A program made the translations under genes and the position numbers. The notes beneath the pieces were generated by a model. That model was not told the DNA's origin. It was given only the letters and a program-made list of their open reading frames with translations, and searched no databases. Positions 59,138 to 64,000 of a DNA stretch of 64,000 nt are shown here, piece after piece; position 1 is the stretch's first letter, and each line of letters opens with the position of its first letter. The stretch comes from Burkholderiales bacterium (GTDB lineage: Bacteria; Pseudomonadota; Gammaproteobacteria; Burkholderiales; Burkholderiaceae_C), in contig JAIOOS010000015.1 in the NCBI GenBank assembly GCA_021414305.1, forward strand, positions 248,001-312,000. The letters run 5' to 3'.

Positions 59138-60130
59138 ATGTCCAGACTTCCCGACCCGAAGACCGAATCGGTTTTCCAGGCCGCCGGCACGCATCCGCCC
59201 GACACGCGCATGGCGTGGATTCCCGGCGGTGCCTTCTTGATGGGCTCCGACCGCCACTATCCCGAGGAAGCGCCCGCGCACCGGGTCAAGGTCGATCCGT
59301 TCTGGATGGATCGGCACGCGGTCAGCAACGCCGAGTTCGCCCGCTTCGTCGAGGCGACGGGTCACGTCACGCTCGCCGAGCGGCCGGCGAATGCGGCCGA
59401 CTATCCCGGCGCCAAGCCGGAGCTCCTCGTTCCCTCGTCGGTGGTGTTCAGGAAGGCGCCGCAGCGCGTCGATCTCGGCAACCACTACCACTGGTGGACC
59501 TACGAGGCCGGGGCCGACTGGCGTCATCCACGCGGCCCGGGCAGCTCGCTCGAAGGGCTGGGGGAGCACCCGGTGGTGCACGTCGCGTTCGAGGACGCCG
59601 AGGCCTACGCGACATGGGCGGGCAAGGCGCTGCCCACCGAGGCCGAGTGGGAGTTCGCTGCGCGCGGCGGGCTCGACGGCGCCGAGTACGTCTGGGGCGA
59701 CGAATTCACGCCCGAAGGGCGGCAGATGGCCAACACCTGGCAGGGCGAGTTTCCCTGGCAGAACCTGCTGGCCGACGGCTTCGAGTGGACCGCGCCCGTC
59801 GGCACGTTTCCGGCGAACGGCTACGGCCTGCACGAGATGGCGGGCAACGTCTGGGAGTGGACGACCGACTGGTACCGGGAGCACGGCAGGATCGAGAAGA
59901 CTTGCTGCACTCTCGACAACCCGCGCGGCGGCCAGGCCGAGCAAAGCCACGACCCGAGCACGCCCCAGGTGCGCATTCCGCGCCGGGTGATGAAGGGCGG
60001 CTCGTACCTGTGCGCCCCCAACTACTGCCGGCGCTACCGGCCGGCGGCGCGCATGGCGCAGGCGGTCGACACTTCCACCTGCCACGTGGGCTTCCGCTGC
60101 ATCGCCCGCGCGCCGGCGCTGGCGCCATGA
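59138..60130 (+). CDS. Formylglycine-generating enzyme family protein
   Basis: The 330-residue protein matches the SUMF1/FGE family: MAWIPGGAFLMGSDRHYPEE, KALPTEAEWEFAARGG, GLHEMAGNVWEWTTDWY and GGSYLCAPNYCRRYRPAAR. In the last motif the two cysteines (C-x4-C) match the copper-binding catalytic pair of aerobic FGE, so it may convert Cys of sulfatases to formylglycine. No sulfatase lies in the window. There is no signal peptide. Confidence 0.88.
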   Translation: MSRLPDPKTESVFQAAGTHPPDTRMAWIPGGAFLMGSDRHYPEEAPAHRVKVDPFWMDRHAVSNAEFARFVEATGHVTLAERPANAADYPGAKPELLVPSSVVFRKAPQRVDLGNHYHWWTYEAGADWRHPRGPGSSLEGLGEHPVVHVAFEDAEAYATWAGKALPTEAEWEFAARGGLDGAEYVWGDEFTPEGRQMANTWQGEFPWQNLLADGFEWTAPVGTFPANGYGLHEMAGNVWEWTTDWYREHGRIEKTCCTLDNPRGGQAEQSHDPSTPQVRIPRRVMKGGSYLCAPNYCRRYRPAARMAQAVDTSTCHVGFRCIARAPALAP

Positions 60131-60146
60131 CGACCCGACGGCGCCG

Positions 60147-60893
60147 CTAGCGAAAGTACTTCAGCACCAGGCCCAGACGATTCAGGCCTTCGGCACTCGG
60201 GTGCTTGTCCTTGTCGTAGGCGTAGTAGGGCTCGAGGCGCCAGCTCTTGTCGAGCTCGACCTCCGCGCCGACCTGCAGCCGCTGGCGGCTCCAGGCGTCG
60301 AAGCGCGTGTCGTAGAACCACTCGGCCTGCGCATAGGGAACGACGACCGTGCCGCCCGCGGTGCTGAATTCCTTCTCGGCGCCGACCCGCAGGCGATAGC
60401 GGTTCGAGTGCGTGCCGTCGACATCGCGCAGGTCCCAGCGCACCCGGTTGGCGAGCCAGACCTCGCCCGGAAGCTCGAACCGCGCCGTCGCCTCCAGCAG
60501 CAGGCGGGTCTCGCGATAAGCGTCGTCGCGCCCGTCGATGCTGCCCAGCCGCCGGGCGCCGACGCGAACCCACAGATAGCGGTTGCGCTCCCAGTCGGCA
60601 TCGCGCAAGCCCGTGCGCAGGATCGGCATGAGGGTGTAGTCGAAATGGATGCCGATCTCGCCGTTGGTGACGTCGTCGGGGCTGACGCGCGCGACGTCGG
60701 CGAGCAGGAACACGCGCGCCCGGTCGCTCACCTTGAAGTAGGCATTGAATTCCGGCACGACCTCGCGCGAGCGATGCGGCCCCGCGTCTTCGAGGTCCGA
60801 CTCCGCCCACGCCGACCCCGCCGCCCCGAGCGCGACAACGAAGACAAGCGCGAATCGGGTGCGGCCTCGCCTGCGTTTCGCGAACGGGCTCAT
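60147..60893 (-). CDS. DUF2490 outer-membrane beta-barrel protein
   Basis: The 248-residue protein has a signal peptide (1-30, ending SAWAES) and alternating hydrophobic strands typical of a small barrel (EFNAYFKVSDRARVFLLAD, YLWVRVGARRL, YRLRVGAEKEF, WRLEPYYAYDKD), ending LVLKYFR. It matches DUF2490. Function unknown. It is convergent with the FGE gene (16 bases apart) and divergent from mscS. Confidence 0.87.
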   Translation of the reverse strand: MSPFAKRRRGRTRFALVFVVALGAAGSAWAESDLEDAGPHRSREVVPEFNAYFKVSDRARVFLLADVARVSPDDVTNGEIGIHFDYTLMPILRTGLRDADWERNRYLWVRVGARRLGSIDGRDDAYRETRLLLEATARFELPGEVWLANRVRWDLRDVDGTHSNRYRLRVGAEKEFSTAGGTVVVPYAQAEWFYDTRFDAWSRQRLQVGAEVELDKSWRLEPYYAYDKDKHPSAEGLNRLGLVLKYFR

Positions 60894-61086
60894 GTGATCA
60901 ATGCGGACACTCGTGTCGTTGCGGCTGGGACGAACCGGACGCGTTGTACCACCCGGACCTCGCGGGGCCCGCCTCCGCCGTGGCCAGCCACCGCCGACTT
61001 CCCGGAGGCCGTATACGATCTTGGCGGCAAGGGAAGGCGGCCCGCGCGGAGCCGCCGGCCGAACGACAACAAGCAGGGGAGTTCAC

Positions 61087-61899
61087 ATGGATGTAGCGGC
61101 AGTGCAGGCGTTCGTCTCGACGACGCTGATCGACCTGGGGTTCAAGGTACTGGGCGCGCTCGCCCTCTGGATCGTCGGCCGCTGGCTGATCAGCCATGTG
61201 ATCGGCCTGATCCAGCGGATCATGAATCGCAACCTGGTCGACCCGATGCTGACCAAGTACCTCGGGTCGATCGTCTCGATCGCCCTGAACATCGGGCTGG
61301 TCCTCGGCATCCTCGGCTACTTCGGCATCCAGACCACCTCGTTCGCGGCCCTGATCGCCGGCGCGGGCGTGGCGATCGGCGCGGCCTGGAGCGGTCTCCT
61401 CGGCAACTTCGCCGCGGGCGCGTTCATGCTCATCCTGCGGCCGTTCAAGGTGGGCGACTTCGTCTCGGTCGGCGGCATCACCGGCACGGTGCGCGAGCTC
61501 GGCCTCTTCGGCACCACCATCGTCACGCCGGACAACGTGCTGACGATCGTGGGCAACGGCAAGATCTTCGGCGACACGATCCAGAACTTCTCGGCGCTGC
61601 CGGTGCGCCGGGTCGAACGCCAGGCGCAACTCGCCGGCAGCGTCGATCCGCTCGAGGCGATCGCCCGCTTTCGCACCGCGGTCGCGGCGATACCGAACGT
61701 CGCCACCAGTCCGGCTCCGGATGTCACCGTGCTCGACATGAATCTCGTCGGCCCGGTCATCGCGGTGCGCCCGTACACGCACACCGACCACTATTGGCAG
61801 GTGTACTTCGACACCAACGAGGCGATCTTGCGCGTTGCGCGCGAGGCCGGCTGGGCGGCGCCGACGCCGGTGCAGATCAACCGCATCGTGCAGACATGA
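61087..61899 (+). CDS. Small-conductance mechanosensitive channel (MscS family)
   Basis: The 270-residue protein has three membrane helices. TM3 carries the Gly/Ala-rich pore (ALIAGAGVAIGAAWSGLLGN), followed by the beta domain RPFKVGDFVSVGGITGTV and ELGLFGTTIVTPDNVLTIVG, then an alpha/beta tail. It gates under membrane tension to release solutes on hypo-osmotic shock. GGGGAG precedes the ATG. The 193-base upstream gap holds no gene. Confidence 0.94.
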   Translation: MDVAAVQAFVSTTLIDLGFKVLGALALWIVGRWLISHVIGLIQRIMNRNLVDPMLTKYLGSIVSIALNIGLVLGILGYFGIQTTSFAALIAGAGVAIGAAWSGLLGNFAAGAFMLILRPFKVGDFVSVGGITGTVRELGLFGTTIVTPDNVLTIVGNGKIFGDTIQNFSALPVRRVERQAQLAGSVDPLEAIARFRTAVAAIPNVATSPAPDVTVLDMNLVGPVIAVRPYTHTDHYWQVYFDTNEAILRVAREAGWAAPTPVQINRIVQT

Positions 61900-61912
61900 G
61901 CGCTACCGCCCG

Positions 61913-63049
61913 CTAGGAGGCGGCCTTGGACGACTCGCCCTGCGCGAGCCGGGCCAGCGCCTGGATGCGCTCCATCTCGGCCGCGGCCCGGGCGAGGAAG
62001 ATCCGGTAGATCGAATCGACGAGCACGTCGTCGCCGAGAGGACGCGAGTCGAAGAACGCCAGGTGGCCGAGCATGCGCCCGTCGCTGGCGATGATCGGCA
62101 GGCCGAGGAAGGCCTGCCAGCCGACTTCGCGCGGGAAACGCTCGGAGAGGCCTTCGCGGTGAAAGCACATCCGGCCTTCGCCGATCACCTCGGCGCAGGG
62201 CGTGCCCTCGAGCACGTACTCGAAGTTCTCGGCCGGACCGTTCGCTACCCAAACCGCGAGCGTGCGAACCCGCGTCGCGGGGTCGTCGGCGCATTCGGTG
62301 ATGAAGGCGCGATCGACTTCGAGCGCTCGCGCGAAGTGGCGCACCATCGCCTGGAAGAACTGCTGGCCGAATGCGCCCGAGGTGCCCTCTGCCACGGCGT
62401 CCAGCACGGTCTGCACCCGTTTCAGGCGGGTCACGTCGGTATCGAGGCCCACCAGCCGGTACGGCGTGCCGTTCTCGCGCCGGATCGCGACGCCGCGCGA
62501 CAGCACGTTGCGGATGCTGCCATCCTTGTGCAGGAGTCGCATCTCGTGGTCGAAGGTCGCGTCCGGCCCGGCGATATGGCGGCTCAGCGACTCCTCGAGC
62601 GCGACCCGGTCGTCGGCATGCACGCGCGCCAGCCAGCCGGCCTTGTCGTCGCTGATCTCCGGCGTCTCGAAGCCGAGCATTCCCTTCCAGCGCGGCGAAA
62701 GGAAGACCCGATCGCTGCCCAGGTCCCATTCCCAGAGGCCATCCTGGCAGCCGCGCAGCGCGAGCTGATAGCGCTCGTCGGTGGCGCGCAGCTCGGTCTC
62801 GACGCGCGCCCGCGCGAGCTCGCTCTGCTCTGTCGCGCTGCGCTGGGCGCGAACCTGCTCCTCGGCGCCGGCGAGCCGCCGGGCGAAGGCGCTTTCCTGC
62901 GCCAGCGCGTGACGGCGCAGTGACCACACCAACAGCGCGACGAAGACGGCCGCCAGCATGGCCGGCAGCGTTGCGGGCCGCACGGCAACCCAGGCGAGCG
63001 CAGCGACGAGCCCGAGCAGCGGTCCGAGGGTCAGCGGTTGCATGAACAT
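61913..63049 (-). CDS. Membrane PAS-GAF sensory protein without output domain
   Basis: The 378-residue protein has two short membrane segments (about 5-45), a coiled coil (about 50-90), a PAS domain (about 90-215: RYQLALRGCQDGLWEWDLGS, HEMRLLHKDGSIRNVL, LVGLDTDVTRLKRVQ) and a GAF domain (about 230-365). No kinase, GGDEF or other output follows. It probably senses a ligand and signals through the neighbouring histidine kinase encoded 54 bases upstream on the same strand (inference). Confidence 0.85.
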   Translation of the reverse strand: MFMQPLTLGPLLGLVAALAWVAVRPATLPAMLAAVFVALLVWSLRRHALAQESAFARRLAGAEEQVRAQRSATEQSELARARVETELRATDERYQLALRGCQDGLWEWDLGSDRVFLSPRWKGMLGFETPEISDDKAGWLARVHADDRVALEESLSRHIAGPDATFDHEMRLLHKDGSIRNVLSRGVAIRRENGTPYRLVGLDTDVTRLKRVQTVLDAVAEGTSGAFGQQFFQAMVRHFARALEVDRAFITECADDPATRVRTLAVWVANGPAENFEYVLEGTPCAEVIGEGRMCFHREGLSERFPREVGWQAFLGLPIIASDGRMLGHLAFFDSRPLGDDVLVDSIYRIFLARAAAEMERIQALARLAQGESSKAAS

Positions 63050-63103
63050 GGCGTGGCCTTCCGAATCGGCGGTCAGGATGTCGAGGTCTTCATCGCCCGG
63101 CGC

Positions 63104-64000
63104 TCAGGCGGCCAGCCGGGGCGACGCCGGGCACGCAGCGGCGGCAGCCGACGCCGGGGCGAGCGGGAGGTCGAAGGCGATTCGCGTGCCGCGGCCCGGC
63201 GCGCTCTCGACGCGCAGGCGCCCGCCATGCAGCTCGACGATGCGCCGGGCGATCGCCAGGCCGAGGCCGCCGTGGCCGCTGCCGCGGCTGGCGCCGCCGA
63301 CCCGCTCGGCACGGTCGTAGTGATCGAAGATGCCCGCCAGCTCGGCGGCGGCGATGCCCTCGCCGGTGTCGACCACCCACACCTCGGCGCGACCCTCGGC
63401 CGGCGCCGCCTCGATGACGACCGAGCCGCCGCCCGGGGTGTGGCGCAGCGCGTTCTCCACCAGGCTGGTGAGCAGCCGCTCGATCAGGCCGAGCTCGGCG
63501 TGCACGCGCACCGCCGCCGAAACCGGATCGAGCCGCACTTCCAGACGCACGCCGCGCTGGCCGGCGTCGAGCGCGAACTTCTGCGCCACGTCGTGCGCCA
63601 GCTCGGCGAGGGCGAAATCCTCGGCCTCGGGCTGCAGGCCCTCGCCCTCGAGGCGCGTCAGCTCGAACAGGTCGGCGACGAGGCGGCCGAGGCGCTCGCT
63701 CTGCCGGGTGGCGGTGTGCAGGTAGTTGCGCGCCTCCGCACTGCCGAGGTTGTCCTGCCGCAGCAGCAACAGCTCGAGGTAGCCCTGCATCGCCGCCAGC
63801 GGTGTGCGCAGGTCGTGCGAGACGTTCGCCAGCAGCTCGCTGCGCCGCCGCATCGCGACGGCGAGCTCGGCGGACCGGGCGGCGAGGCAGTCGCCCATGC
63901 GCTCGATCTGCGCCGCCAGCCGCGCCGTTTCGTCGCCCTGCCCGTTGGCCTCGGCCAGGCGCAGCGGACCGACGTGACCCGCACGCTCGAACGCCTCGAG
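63104..64000 (-). CDS. Sensor histidine kinase, C-terminal part
   Basis: The gene runs off the right edge; 298 codons are visible. A HAMP-like end (ETARLAAQIERMGDCLAARS) leads to the phospho-acceptor region LLANVSHDLRTPLAAMQGYL, then the ATPase domain with N-box VENALRHTPGGGSV, G1 VVDTGEGI and G2 GGLGLAIARRIVE. It autophosphorylates the His in SHDLRTPL. No response regulator gene follows downstream; it would be expected upstream beyond the window. Confidence 0.93.
   Translation of the reverse strand, partial: LEAFERAGHVGPLRLAEANGQGDETARLAAQIERMGDCLAARSAELAVAMRRRSELLANVSHDLRTPLAAMQGYLELLLLRQDNLGSAEARNYLHTATRQSERLGRLVADLFELTRLEGEGLQPEAEDFALAELAHDVAQKFALDAGQRGVRLEVRLDPVSAAVRVHAELGLIERLLTSLVENALRHTPGGGSVVIEAAPAEGRAEVWVVDTGEGIAAAELAGIFDHYDRAERVGGASRGSGHGGLGLAIARRIVELHGGRLRVESAPGRGTRIAFDLPLAPASAAAAACPASPRLAA

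Overview
This 64 kb window is very GC-rich and densely coded. It carries about 60 protein genes or gene fragments and one tRNA-Ala(CGC). I see no rRNA, insertion sequence, prophage or CRISPR array. The gene families and gene order point to a betaproteobacterium, probably Burkholderiales: an E. coli-type argG of 447 residues, a divergent murB/yajQ pair, ribF-ileS-lspA synteny, an imuA-imuB cassette under a LexA box, MarR-GNAT fusions, tripartite tricarboxylate (Tct) transport genes, and a palindromic interspersed repeat resembling repeats I recall from this order. The assignment is inference from gene content; there is no rRNA to confirm it.

Region by region. 1-7.9 kb: the start of an acyl-CoA ligase gene, a membrane-anchored Ser/Thr kinase, argG, an unrecognised cytosolic protein, then divergent murB and yajQ, with a periplasmic aspartic protease one base after yajQ. 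8-20.4 kb: a long plus-strand run of a two-subunit acyl-CoA dehydrogenase, P1-type peptidase, Tat lipoprotein hydrolase, pseudouridine synthase, TonB-dependent receptor, ribF, ileS and lspA, many overlapping by 1-4 bases. 20.4-31.9 kb: mostly minus strand, with a frameshifted small gene, GST and quinone oxidoreductase; then an SDR, an EamA exporter, a gamma-glutamyltransferase homologue and TctA/TctB; then a GspE/PilB-type ATPase overlapping a spermidine synthase-like gene and a TatD hydrolase.

32-36 kb: an operon of membrane serine protease, MoxR ATPase, DUF58 and VWA proteins. A VWA paralogue lies at 58-59 kb. 36-40 kb: imuB-imuA (SOS mutagenesis) and a divergent MarR-GNAT regulator with palindromic candidate operators. 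40-44 kb: DUF3617 protein, a second acyl-CoA ligase, RarD (apparent CTG start) and a K+ channel. 44-50.6 kb: oxidative-stress genes, namely ahpC-ahpD with a palindrome-rich upstream region and a rubrerythrin / Fe-S oxidoreductase / DUF3501 module, flanking a large Gly-rich lipoprotein; then tRNA-Ala with a clear terminator. 50.6-64 kb: Old Yellow Enzyme, cytochrome P460-like protein, secreted peroxiredoxin, hydrolase, RraA-like protein, sulfotransferase, serC-serA, VWA paralogue, formylglycine-generating-enzyme homologue, DUF2490 protein, MscS channel, a PAS-GAF protein and a partial sensor histidine kinase.

Together these describe an aerobic chemoheterotroph with acyl-CoA catabolism, layered peroxide defence, SOS-inducible mutagenesis and core biosynthesis (Arg, Ser, flavin, peptidoglycan, lipoprotein processing). 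No single spectacular new system is evident. The best leads are a structured leader before ileS with competing hairpins, the imuAB cassette without dnaE2, an SDR lacking its catalytic residues, a C-x3-CH cytochrome P460 homologue, the duplicated VWA proteins, and recurrent hairpins between co-transcribed genes.
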